Shown piece after piece: positions 34,312 through 44,677 of a DNA stretch of 64,000 nucleotides. The notes below the pieces were generated by a model that saw only the letters and a list, made by a program, of their open reading frames with translations, ran no database searches and was not told where the DNA came from. A program made the translations under genes and the position numbers. The DNA comes from Vandiemenella viatica (taxonomy: Eukaryota; Arthropoda; Insecta; Orthoptera; Morabidae), in contig CM061918.1 of the NCBI GenBank assembly GCA_031002005.1, positions 43,870,047 to 43,934,046 of the forward strand, written 5' to 3'. The first letter of the stretch is position 1; every line of letters starts with the position of its first letter.

Positions 34312-35160
34312 GCTTGTTGTCCATCATGAAGCACCTCCCTAAAGTGATTAGTGGATGACATTCTATTACTTTTAGGTCCACGATACAATTATACAAGACT
34401 GTGCTGTAACCTTAACACTACTCTTGCAGCGGCTAGCTACTGATTCATGTGGCGGCCTGCTACAGACTGACTCAACAATTATAATTTTACACCGCGCACC
34501 TCTGCGCTAACAATGCTTTGTGGTGACTTTAAGCTTTACAAACAATAAACACGGCTTAATACTGTCTCACCACAACCCATTCACCAAGACGCATATGTAG
34601 ACTGCCCCTGGGTTTTCATGGAGTCAGAATGAGCCAATCATGTTTTGTCATGATAACAGAAGCCACTAAAAGGCTTCATTTCAATTTGAAATTATTTTAG
34701 ATAGTTTCTGTGCCAGCTCTGACTTTTAATTTATTGAGAATAAATGACTTCTATCAGTGTACATATACGTGCTGTAATAAAGTGTGCTTGCTGACTGTGT
34801 TAACTGAACATGTTTCCAACTAGCATTTGTAATCTTAAGTTTAATAATGAAGTCTGGATAATAGATATTCTTTTATTGGTATTACTGTAAACTGTTTAAG
34901 TAAAAATTGAGTTTATTAAAACTGTTCCATTTGTGCTTATTTACATCATTTTTTCTTTGCGAACAACCCATCACTTAGTTATTGTTAAGGATGAGTGATA
35001 ATTTTAAGATAAAGTTCGCTGGTAACTAGACCACCATTCAGATAATCTTGTGTTGCTTCATGTTTTGCTTTGAGTGAACTTGTGACTTAGTTTTGTGCAA
35101 ACGTTAATGTTATGTGGCTCATGGTGATTTAAAATATTGCATTGCCTAGAAACATTACAT
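34312..35160. other. Sequence between the direct repeats
   Basis: About 850 bases without an open frame of note. An AATAAAC string lies near 34544 and 'AATAAATG' near 34740. It could be the interior of an unrecognised non-coding element. Confidence 0.3.
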
Positions 35161-35328
35161 TTATTAACCAAGCACATACATCTTTCCCAATCACCACCAC
35201 TAATTATACTTATTCCTCCTGACCTTGGATAAGGCTATACAGTACTTCATTTTCTCCGATTACAAGTTCTGACCACGCTTCTGACTATCACGTCTATACA
35301 CTGCGTTACCACTTCTCACTGTTCTGCC
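35161..35328 (+). repeat. Direct repeat, right copy
   Basis: The counterpart of 34143-34311. It lacks one CACCAC unit present in the left copy and differs at scattered positions. See the left copy for landmarks. Confidence 0.75.
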
Positions 35329-35964
35329 TTCAACATCACAATCAACGGCTTCTGGAGCAGTAGGGTTGTCATTCCATGTTTTACCATCTCTGCTGTATAT
35401 CATACATATGTGCTTAGTTTATAAGATATATAGACAATCTGTAGTTTGCAAGGTATATAGACAAGGGTATTTTTTGGACATTTGTTCCCTCTTTGTTGCT
35501 TCTATTTATACTTGCTCCAATGCTTTATAGTAGCTACCCTGGTGGGCTTCAGGTATCTTGTATACTTTAAATGTCATGCCTGTAGGTTCCCAGTATACCA
35601 GCAGCCTATTGAAATGTTTGCATAAATCTTTAGGTAACTTGATGGGTGGGCTAATGGTGGCACAACAGACACACATGATTATTCTTTAGATGTTTTAAAC
35701 ATTCTGCTTTTGGTATTATATCATATTGTATATCTGGAGGTCCAATCTTCATTCTCACCAATTATTGTAACTACCTTCATTCATGGAGCTTATATCTTCA
35801 TACCTAAGTGTTTTTCCAATACGAGGCATTCAATATATGAGAAGGGTTTACAAGAGATTTCTGCAGTAGTTTCCACTGCATTGTCTACCCTTTATTATTC
35901 ACAGCCATACAAACAAACAGTTTCTTAGCACTCAGGACTCAATGTGTAATATCTGTGCACAAAG
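35329..35964. other. Unassigned stretch
   Basis: A 72-codon + frame at 35710-35928 is not recognised. Repeated 'AAGATATATAGACAA' and 'AAGGTATATAGACAA' strings lie near 35421-35466. No splice-flanked exon was identified. Confidence 0.35.
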
Positions 35965-37288
35965 ATGCAAGGGCAGATCGCAAAATAATTTTTTTACCAA
36001 AAAGTTTAATATGTACCACAACCAAACAAATCACAAATTAACTTACATCTCTGACCTACTTTTATACATTTTTACCAATTTTCTTAACACATTTCTCCCA
36101 CCGTGGTACCAGTTTCAATATGCCCTGATCGTAGAAGTCTGTTTGTTGGGAGTGTAGCCATCTGAAGACTGCTGATTTCCCTTCCGCATCTGTTCCAAAA
36201 TGTTGGCCAGCCACGAATTTCTTCATGAGACCAAACAAATGAAAGTCAAATGGTGCCAGGTCCGGACTGTACGGTGCATGCTGGAGCACCTCCCACCCAA
36301 AATTGGCGAGTTTCTCACGAAGAGGAGCAGCAACATGGGCACGTGCATTGTCATAAAGAAGTTTAACACCATTAGCATTAATGTTGCAGCATTTGTCATG
36401 AAGGGCACGACCCAACTTAACCAACGTTTTCATGTAGGCTGCAGCTTTCACAGTGGTTCCGTATTCAGCAAAGTCCACCAATAACATGCCAGACATGTCC
36501 CAGAACACTGTCACAAGCACTTTCTTAGCCGATTGAGTCACTTTGAATTTTTTTCATACTGGGGAATCAGCATGTTTCCACTCTTTAGAGGCCTGCTTGG
36601 TTTCGGGCATGTAGTGGTACGCCCACGATTCATCACCAGTGATGATTCCTTTCAGAAAGACATGCCCTTCTACAGCGTAACACGTTAAGTGATCCAAGCT
36701 TGTCATCATTCACTGGCCCTTCTGGTTGTCCGTCAGGTTCTTAGGCACCCATTGAGCACTAAGTTTATGGAATTTCAATGTATCATGAAAAATGTTGTAC
36801 GCTGCACCACAGGAAATGTTGAACATCTGCGATAATGTTCGCAGGTGCACATGCCGGTCCTTCAAGATTGCTGCCTCAGTGGCGCAGACATTTTGCGGAG
36901 TTGAAACTGTTACCGGCTGCCCGGAGCGTGGTGAATCACTAAGATTCACGCGGCCCTCTTGGAAGAATGCATACCACCTGGAGACATTTCTAGAGTCCAG
37001 ACAGTCATCCCCATACATGCCACGCATGTCCATGTGAATTTCACTGGGTGAATGCCCTTTGGCCTACAAATATCAAACTACGCTTCGCTGCCCTTCACAT
37101 GTGGACCACAGTAACATGCGCGCCATGTTTGTTTCATAGTTCATGCTTCTCTATCTAGAACTGCACATGAAAACAAAATTCCCTCTATAGCGCAAACTTC
37201 AAACTATATCATTGAGAAATTTCAACATTCCAGCTGCAATACCAGGGGAGAAAAAAATTATTGTGTTTTACTTTCTGATCTGCCCTCA
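35965..37288 (-). mobile_element. Mariner-family transposon, second lineage
   Basis: The ends share 'GGGCAGATC' followed by an 'AATAATTTTTTT' block in inverted orientation (left about 35971, right 37285). The right flank has TA (37289-37290), while the left outermost bases are altered. The length of about 1.3 kb fits mariner. The family differs from the one at 5.0 kb, because the terminal sequences are unalike beyond TGAGGG. Confidence 0.8.
36062..37140 (-). pseudogene. Mariner transposase pseudogene with intact D,D34D spacing
   Basis: Reading right to left, an N-terminal segment 'AKGHSPSEIHMDMRGMYGDD' precedes 'VSRWYAFFQEGRVNLSDSPR' and 'SGQPVTVSTPQN', the paired helix-turn-helix region. 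The core follows with 'ITGDESWAYHY' (first Asp), 'LLYDNARAHVAA' (second Asp) and 'YSPDLAPFDFHLFG' (third Asp). Exactly 34 residues separate the last two catalytic Asp residues, as in classic mariners. It is broken by a stop before 'AKGHSP', a stop near 36556 ('DSPV*KKFKVTQ') and a frame change near 36710. Otherwise it is well preserved, so this copy is younger than the one at 5 kb. Confidence 0.88.
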
Positions 37289-37358
37289 TATTAAGAATTT
37301 ATGTTATTTATTTGGAGTTATATACCCAGGCTCAACTTCAAACAGCAGTCCTTTATAC

Positions 37359-38124
37359 AAGTGGTTAGCAAACTTTAATAGTTAAAGAGCCAATTTCACC
37401 TTTAAATGTGTAGGTAAAAATTTATAATAGCCATAGGCCTAGTTATATTTTAATTAATAGTTTTTGATATAAAATATTGAATAATCAATATACCATCATA
37501 CATGCATATTCATAAATGATTCACATATAAGCAGTAAAAATTTTAAATAATGCAAAAAATATGCTTGTATTTCCTTATAAAGTTTTAGAATAATAGGTGT
37601 GTAGCTTCTTGTTTTTAATTTCAAACATGAATCCAAGTTCTCATGGGTTTATTCTTAACAGCCACTTAAAGGTATCTTTGAAGAAAGGTCAAAAACATGT
37701 TTTTAAGGATTAAATAAGAAAAAAGCAAATAGTATATCAAGTGAATATAAAGATGATACAACACCTGAGGTACAGATATTTTAAAATCTCAAACAATTTC
37801 TAAACTAGACATTACACAATAATGGTCAAGACAAAGAAAAGAAGCACTGTGAACACACATTAGCAGTTGGCTTAAAACTACTGCGGTATTATATTTAATT
37901 CATTGTTATTATCAGCAAAGGTTGACAAAAGAAGTTGCTTATAATGAGTTCTGGCAGTCTGCCTAGTCTTTAAATCTCTTCAACGAAACTTCTGCTGCTG
38001 TTGCTACTACTACTACTACTATTGTTGTCGGTGAAGACGGATTAAAATAAATATTATGTAGGAGCCGCACTAAAATCCTCAAAGAGCCGCATGTGGTTCG
38101 GGAGCCGCGATTTGCTCATCCCTG
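37359..38124. mobile_element. hAT-like non-autonomous element, 766 bp, exact 8-bp duplication
   Basis: The termini 'AAGTGGTTAGCAAAC' and 'ATTTGCTCATCCCTG' are imperfect inverted repeats sharing AGCAAA. Flanks CTTTATAC (37351-37358 and 38125-38132) are exact. Near the right end, 'GAGCCGCATGTGGTTCGG' and 'GAGCCGCGA' form subterminal repeats. No coding capacity. A (CTA)n-like run lies near 38000-38022. Confidence 0.88.
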
Positions 38125-38621
38125 CTTTATACCAACACCCACATGAGCATCAAAATAATTATGACCCACTAAGTGCCATAGCATTTCCTTATTAGTATGT
38201 TAAAACATTTGGATGTAATGATCATTCCCAGTTTGACTTACAAGCTTAAAAAAGATGATTACTCATGCACCAACAAATTTTTTCTTAGATCAAATATATA
38301 TATATTACTTTCAGGAGGTCCAGAGGGGATCCAATAGACATAGACTTCACAGTACCATCATTGTGGGTATCATGAATGTCAGCTTACAACCTCTTAAGGG
38401 GGCTAAACCATAAGAACAGGTAAGAGTTATGAGCAACCCTCACCTAGCCACTATTCTTTGTAGTTTTATCACTTACCATTTTGTATATACAATACCAATA
38501 ATAAAGGACAGGGAAAATAACCATCAATTACCAAAGTATGAGGGCTGCAATGAGAGAATAATACATAAGACGGACACAAAAATACAATATTTCGGTATAT
38601 AACTTTATTCATGCACTAGAG

Positions 38622-39717
38622 CAGCGGTTCCCAACCTTTATGGTACACGACCCACCTTTAAGTAAAAAAAATTTTCGCGACCCACCTTATAGGAGAGACT
38701 ATCTAATATCAGAATGGGAACTGTTGTATGACCTCGATACTCTATCGACTATCATATCCTACGAAAAGGCAATTTTTTATTTAACTGCTTTACATCTCTC
38801 AACAGCGAGGTCTCTAGAGATGCGAAAGGATGGGGGCAAGGAATGGGAAGGAATTTGGCCATGGCCTTTTTAAGGAAGCATCCCGGCATTTGCCTGGAGT
38901 GATTTGGGAAACCATGGAAAACCCAAATCTGGATGCCCGGACGGGGATACGAACCGCCGTCCTCCTGAATGAGAGGCCAGGGCAAATTTTAGTACAAAGG
39001 ATTTACTATCAACAAAAACAAGGATTTACAATACATAAAACAACAAACATATTATAGAACGGGAGTTGACTGCACAGGCCATCACCTCATCAAGTTGACT
39101 GCTGAAATTCCACGATTAGAAGTAACGCGATCAGCATATTAAAATGCAACTGGTCTGCCAAGTCGCTGTTTGGTGGAAACCACCTGCAGACCTGATTTTC
39201 GTGGTTGATTGGGAACTTTATAATTGTATTTTACTACAACCAAATGTATGAAAATATGGAAGACTGGGAGAAGGAAAACACAATAGTAAACTTACCAGTC
39301 AACCACTAAATTGGGTTTTGTAGGTGTTTCCCACCAATATATGACTTGGCACATCAGAGCTATTTTAATTTGCAAATCCTGGAATTTCAGCCGTCAACTT
39401 GATGAGGCGATGCTTTGTGCAAACGCCTCCCACTTTTTTTTACAAAGATAATGAAAAATACGCTTAATTATTATAAAAACACAACTTTACAATAAGTGAG
39501 ATTTCTGGCACTGGTACTGATGAGGGCATCGATATCAGTGTTAACACTGGTTAATTTTAACATTAAGTCACTTTCTACTCATAGCTTATTTTTTTATTTT
39601 GTTTTTCAAAAACATTAAGATATATTTTGGTGGCAAAAACCTCGATTTTTCCGCGACCCACCAAAACACACGCCGCGACCCACCAGTGCGTCGCGACCCA
39701 TAGGTTGGGAACTGCTG
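38622..39717. mobile_element. hAT-like non-autonomous element, 1096 bp, exact 8-bp duplication
   Basis: The ends 'CAGCGGTTCCCAACCTT' and 'AGGTTGGGAACTGCTG' are classic hAT-style inverted repeats. CACTAGAG flanks both sides (38614-38621 and 39718-39725). Subterminal 'CGACCCACC' motifs recur at both ends. The interior contains an inverted SINE but no transposase. Confidence 0.92.
38830..38980 (-). repeat. SINE copy nested in the hAT-like element
   Basis: On the minus strand: a B box 'GGTTCGTATCC' (about 38944-38954), then 'ATCCAGATTTGGGTTTTCCA', 'TGGTTTCCCAAATCACTCC' and 'AATGCCGGGATGCTTCC'. Same family as 23.04 and 58.82 kb. Confidence 0.8.
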
Positions 39718-39850
39718 CACTAGAGAATCAGCCATTTGGTCCAAAGATGTGCACACACCGAAGGATACCCCGTAACTGGCTAGGCAGTGGAAGAAAGGGT
39801 AGGGGAAATGATGTGGAACTGTTAAGAAGTGGACTATCAATATGTTGAAA

Positions 39851-40079
39851 CGTCTGTGATAATACATACATACTACAGACGGTGGTAAAATGAATATATA
39901 TAACAAAGGGTACCTAGTATTAACGCAAAAAAGAAAACGATTAAAAATTATTACTAGTTATGAATAAAAACAATAAGTGATGGCTTAAGTGGTACGATTT
40001 CATCAATTGTAGAGGCCAGGTGGGTGTCTGGTATCCAGGATATTGAGGTACACAAGTTCCCATAACTGGAGTTCTGATG
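39851..40079. other. Unassigned spacer
   Basis: AT-rich. No feature seen. Confidence 0.3.
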
Positions 40080-40720
40080 AGAGAATGAAGGCTTTCACGG
40101 CATATCGATGATATGAAGTCTTCGCGGGTTCTCCGCCATATGGTGTTGAAGAAAAATAACAACAAGTTTTCGATGGCTGGCTCTGCCGCCATCTTCAGGT
40201 CTGATGTTATGCAGGGAGCACCAGAGCTGCACTGGCGATATCTGGCCCATGCACGCCTTTATAAGGCCTGGCCTCTACCCTCCACTCACTCCGTCCCGCG
40301 GCTCCCGTATTGCACTCATCGTTGATTAGCTGGTGGAGCGAATGTCAAATCCAATCACGGCAAGCCGGAAACTGCATTTCCCGGCGGTGCCTCGCTAGCT
40401 CTCTAATTGTAATGTGGATGTTCTGATGCCATCATGGTATTGGGGAAATCTCTGATTGATCTCACAGTAAAGCAGTTGTTGAAGTTGTTGGGATTGGCAC
40501 ATTCTGGTATTAAAAGAAATAAATTGTAGGTGTGGACTGTTTGTCTGTGGCCATTCATTCTGACTGAGAGTTTCTGTTTATGGAGGCCTGTGTAGGAATT
40601 CGTGCTGTGGCGGCAGATTAGTTGGTATATGAAGTGAGTTGCTGAACTTATAGTGTGCCCCACGATGGGGAAGGTTTCCTCTGTGGTAGGGTTGGAATAG
40701 GTAGTAGTGGGTGGAATCAT
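40080..40720 (-). pseudogene. PLE remnant (family C): GIY-YIG tail plus pLTR-like end
   Basis: On the minus strand a frame from 40720 carries 'LICRHSTNSYTGLHKQKLSV' followed by 'RMNGHRQTVHTYN', corresponding to the 'C..C...YIGQ...L..R...H' core of PLE GIY-YIG endonucleases with small frame losses. After its stop come about 300 bases of GC-rich pLTR-like sequence: a TATA/Inr core promoter, the string 'CTGAAGATGGCGGCAGAG', and an end 'CATATCGATGATATGAAG' with 'CCGTGAAAGCC'. The catalytic Tyr/Gly context is damaged. Distinct from the 44-50 kb PLE family. Confidence 0.6.
40230..40263 (-). promoter_or_regulatory. Core promoter of the PLE family C end
   Basis: On the minus strand TATAAAGG (40263-40256) lies about 30 bases before CCAGTG (40235-40230), an initiator of the arthropod CAGT type. 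This matches the arrangement in the other PLE family at 50371-50403. Confidence 0.55.
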
Positions 40721-40742
40721 TCTGCAGGTTTTGTAGCAAGGC

Positions 40743-41990
40743 CTTTTTTTAGATTAGGAGGTGCTGGTGAGGATATAAAAATAAGTGATCAAAGGGATAC
40801 TGATTGCAGATGCACAATGGAAAAAATCACTAATCGTAAAGAAATAGATAAAGCTTTTGAAATAATAACAAGTGAGGGTACAAATGGAGAGACATAGGTT
40901 AATGCTGACAGTGTCAAATCCTGACAATAAATGTGTTAGCGACAAACTGTAGAAGTATAATGAACAGAGTCATAGAATTTGAAAACTTAATACAAATACA
41001 TGAACCACAAGTGATTATAGGAGAAGAGTCTTCGTTAAAAGGAGGATTTCCCTGATAATTACAGAGTGTACCGCAGAGATAGAGGAGCAATTGGTGGCGG
41101 GATATTCATAATGGTTAGCAAAGATTATTACAGCTCTCTAGTATTCATAGATCATGACCATGAGTTACAAAGGGTACATTTTTGGTGTAACAAAAAAGAA
41201 AAAATCAGGGTGGAAGAATTAGTGATGAAGATGAGGTTCATGGAGATAAATTAAATTCGTATTCACAGTCTAGAGGTGAGCGTAGAATGATTATGATTGG
41301 ATGGGATTTAAATTTACCAGGTGTCAACTGGGAAGGACATATGATTAATAACACAAGGTAACAGAGATTTACAAATACCTTAGTAAGAAAAGGAGGTTTT
41401 ACAAAACTGGTAGAGCAGAACATGAGGGAACCAAACATGTTCGATATATTTCTAATAAAGCCTGATGAAAATCTTTTGGAGTGTTAGGTAACTGAAGGAA
41501 AAAGTGATCACAATGCAGTACTAATGGATATTATAGGATTCAGTAAACCAGTGGCCAAAATAGAAGAGGGAAAGAGGTATAATTACAAAAAGGCACAGCA
41601 TTTAGAATTGAAGAGATATTTCAGTCAAAGGTTCAGCACATGGAAGGATGGCACAAGTACAGTGGAGAAGAAATGTGAAGAGTTTAAGGAAATGATAAAG
41701 AAAGGGTGAGGAAATGTTTATTACAAACCAGAAAATAAAGAGAAGAACAGAACCTACATATTGCAACACGGCAGTGAGAATGTTAAAGACGGTAGTTAGA
41801 CAGGAAACCAACGGAGTTAAGAGAAACGAAAGCCATATAGAATACTTAAAACAACTAAAAAAAACAATTAATAAGAGCAAAGAGAGAAATAAAGGATGTG
41901 TTTATCAGGGATGTCATTTGTCTGGAGGATCACTGAACGATGCATCTAGAAATTTTATGGTTATCTTAGAAATCTGCAACTAGAAAATGT
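40743..41990 (+). mobile_element. LINE-A copy, endonuclease region only
   Basis: Aligns with 43.41-43.99 and 52.17-53.19 kb of the interrupted LINE-A. The frame 41066-41254 has 'YRRDRGAIGGGIFIMVSKDY', followed by degenerate 'WDLNLPGVNWEG' (catalytic Asn) near 41308-41336 and 'SDHNAVLMDI' (catalytic Asp-His) at 41503-41530. The linker continues to 41983. The reverse transcriptase is absent: the match ends at about 41985, so the copy is truncated at its 3' side, or was cut by a later insertion or deletion. Confidence 0.75.
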
Positions 41991-42059
41991 AAGAGGGTCA
42001 TCCCTGATTGTACAGCCATGTACTGTGCAACAACAAATCTTCAGTTTTAAAAGTGGAAG

Positions 42060-42245
42060 TAAGTCCTGAAGGTGAAGACCACGAGGGTGATCCGGGAAGC
42101 GCTGTCTGGATACCCTGCGGGAGGAGATGCGGCTAGTGAATGCCTCACCAGAAAATACTCAAGATCAGCTTAAGTTGCAGAAGTAGTTCGGCAAAGCAGA
42201 CCCTCCCAGCAATTTGGGATAAATGCTAGGAAGAAGAAGATGATA
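42060..42245 (+). repeat. Possible 3' end of another LINE
   Basis: GC-richer than its surroundings ('CCGGGAAGCGCTGTCTGG', 'CTGCGGGAGGAGATGCGG') and ends 'AATTTGGGATAAATGCTAGG' plus AAGAAGAAGATGATAAG. That end style is common for LINE 3' untranslated regions. No coding part is attached. Confidence 0.35.
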
Positions 42246-42334
42246 AGTATCTTGCTTCAAACAGAAAACTTGTAATTTCATATATATTTTTCTATGAGGT
42301 TTTATTTTGTTGTTGTTGTTGTTGTTGTAATAAG

Positions 42335-42800
42335 CCATTATCTCCCTCCATACATAACCAAAATTGATAAATGAGGTATCATTTTAAAGATTAAGGTATC
42401 CGCTTTGATCATATCATTTTTAAGAAAGTAATTTTTCAGAATTCGACCCTTAAATGGCAAAATTATCATTATTACTGTAACTTTTTTTTTATCATGAGCC
42501 ATCTCGCTTGATATCCAACCAAAATAGATAAGTGAGCTATCATATTAAAGATTAAGGTCTCTGCTTTGGTCAAAACATATCCTAAGAAAATAATTTTTCA
42601 GAATTCGACCCTTCAAGGGTAAAGGCATCATATTTCCATTACATATTTATTTTTATTTTTTTTCCGACCCATTTATCTCCAATGGCACCTAACCTAAATC
42701 GATAAAAGAGGTATAATTTAAAAGATTAAGGTCTCCATTCAAGCAACATTTTAAGAACAAAATTTTTCAGAATTTGACCCCTAAAGGGCAAAAGGAATAA
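42335..42800. repeat. Degenerate tandem repeat, three units of about 165 bp
   Basis: 'ATTAAGGT.TC' recurs at about 42390, 42551 and 42725 (spacing 161 and 174). Each unit carries 'TTTTTCAGAATTCGACCC' (or TTTGACCC) plus 'AAAGGGCAAA'. Each also has a CCATTTATCTCC- or CATCTCGC-type arm facing 'GATAAATGAGGTATC'-type arms. The layout resembles the hairpin units at 27 and 57 kb. A (TTG)n run (42309-42328) precedes it. Confidence 0.75.
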
Positions 42801-43010
42801 CTGTGAATGTCACGCATATGAAACAGTTCAGAGCCTAGCCACTAGAAAGCAACAGTACATAGCACAGAGATATTGATAAACTGCTTCACTGACATTGACT
42901 TTTGTTAAATACCTGTTATACTAAACAAATAAACAATTTAAACAAATTTTGTGGTTCTTCTTTCATCCTATTACAAACCTATATATCATTCATAATTGAT
43001 AAAATAGCGA

Positions 43011-43066
43011 TGGAGCGCACAATCCAGTGGCAATCTCCCTTCACTGTATTCGTGAAATTGTCGCTT
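43011..43066 (-). repeat. LINE-A 3' end scrap, inverted next to the LINE-A 5' region
   Basis: The minus strand reads 'GGGAGATTGCCACTGGATTG' and 'TGCGCTCCATCGC', the counterpart of 'GTCACCGGAGCGTGTGTGCT' and 'CCATTGCAATT' at 54.95 kb. It directly abuts + strand LINE-A sequence. Only about 55 bases can be recognised. Confidence 0.55.
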
Positions 43067-43568
43067 GGGTGATCCGGGGAATAGTGTTGATAGAAAGGCG
43101 AGTTATAGTATAGAGAGGGACCTGAGGAAGGTGGTGAAGGAGGTACAGCATACCAGAGTGTAACTCATGTAGGTCCTAAGTCTTCATGACCGGCCGCAAT
43201 TGAACTATGCTGTGAGGCGGGTAAATGTGGAAACGGAAGTGTACTTGGGATAGGAATTAGTTCTGTGTTGTGCCTGTAAACATCATTGGTAGATGGGGTT
43301 TCACTAGGCATGACCTACACCTAAATAGTAGGGGCAAGGAGGTACTTTCAGAGTTGTGAGCTAAAGCAGTAAGGGAGCCCATTTCCAGTGATGATGGGGT
43401 CAGTACTGTGCCTTTTTAGGTTAGGGGCTGCTGGTGAAGGGACTGAAATAGATGATCAGAGTGATACTGATTGCAGATCCACGGCGGGCAAAATCACAGA
43501 TGTTAAAGAAATAGATGGAGTTGCTGAAAGAATAACTGACTCGGGTAAAACTGGGAAAGATGAGGTTA

Positions 43569-43952
43569 GGGATTATCCATAAACCACATAGCTCCATTTT
43601 GGCCTCCTGTGAGCCCCTCTCCCCCGCATAGCCCTACGTGGCTTTTGCCTCTACCCTCCCCCCTCCCACGTAGCTTTTTTCCTTTTGATTCTAGAAGACA
43701 TTTTGTACTGTTTTCTCATGTCATACTATTGTAAATTACATACAGAGATAATTAATTGAGGGAAATAGATATTCACATGCTGTTGTGTATTCTGTTCCTC
43801 ATGTTAACTGTGAAAAATTTTATGAAAGGAAAGCAACATGGTCTGACTCGGAAACCCCCCTACCCCCGCATAGCTTAGCGTAGGCTTCCAGCCAATCCCT
43901 CCCATCCCTCCTCCCCCCCTTGGACCAAACCACATAGTTCATGCATGCTCCC
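43569..43952. mobile_element. Harbinger-like MITE, copy 1, TTA target duplication
   Basis: Starts GGGATTATCCATAAACCAC and ends 'GTTCATGCATGCTCCC', flanked by TTA on both sides (43566-43568, 43953-43955). A 3-bp TTA duplication with GGG...CCC termini is typical of PIF/Harbinger. C-rich arms 'CTCTCCCCCGCATAGCCC' and 'CCCCCGCATAGCTTAGCG' bound an AT-rich core. The sister copy at 55450-55798 is in the opposite orientation. Confidence 0.8.
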
Positions 43953-44224
43953 TTAGTGCTAAAAATAAGGGTGTTAATGGTGAACTATAGAAATACAGTA
44001 GAGTCTCGCTTATCCAAAGCAAACGGGATGTGGGAATGTCAGATTACCTGGAATGCAGGTTAATAGGGAAAGAAGAAACAACAAAATCGTAAATGGTTGC
44101 TGGTGTCTTTATTATTGATAAAGCTGACAGTGTACAGTAATTACTTTCATTGTGCAATACAATTAAAAAGCATAAAAAGTGTTTGATATATATTCAATTT
44201 TGTTTAAAAAAGTTTGTAATAGAC

Positions 44225-44438
44225 TTTTGCTTGCCTGTCGAGTGTCTTTATCTCGCCGCCATGTCACACATTCTCTGTAGAAATAATACTTCAGTGGTGG
44301 AGGTTTCTTCTTGTTCCTCGATGTATTTCAGTGTTGTTTCAACAGCTTTTAATCCTTCATTGTGTGTTATTTTGTCACCACATTTATCATTACATTTTCT
44401 TCCTCTTCCTCTTCTGTTTCCTTTTCACTGTTGTTAAC
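44225..44438 (-). pseudogene. Tigger transposase C-terminal tail (left of the PLE)
   Basis: Minus-strand reading across 44438-44350 gives 'VNNSEKETEEEEENVMINVV', and in the next frame 'ITHNEGLKAVETTLKYIEEQ', the acidic and helical tail of Tigger/Jerky-type transposases. One frameshift separates the two parts. It joins in sense to 50540 once the PLE compound and one target duplication are removed. Confidence 0.75.
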
Positions 44439-44677
44439 AATGCTGACAATGAATAAAATTTTCTCGGGTAACTAGCCGAGTTAGTCAATCGTTTGACCAC
44501 GACGTTTCGGCGGTCACAAACTCTGCCGCCATTGTCAAGTGACTGCTGCCGGTAGGTTATTGAGGTGCTTATATATCACGCGAAGTCCGCGCTACGTCAT
44601 CCTTTTTCCGGTCGGCCAATGGCTAGTGACGGGAAACGTTGGCCACTAGCGGGAAGCATTCCTATTGGCGGAAGCCA

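Larger units (their letters stand above)
38500..39850. repeat. PLE-like family B scrap hosting a hAT-like element
   Basis: Left of the MITE, 'CAATATTTCGGTATATAACT' and 'TTTATTCATG' match the family-B end signature. Right of it lies unassigned sequence ending near 'TGTTGAAACGTCTGTGAT'. Recognition of the right part is weak. Confidence 0.4.

Noticed and set aside
42391..42760. Tandem units as a CRISPR array
   Set aside because: Units are about 165 bases and degenerate, in eukaryotic DNA with no cas genes.
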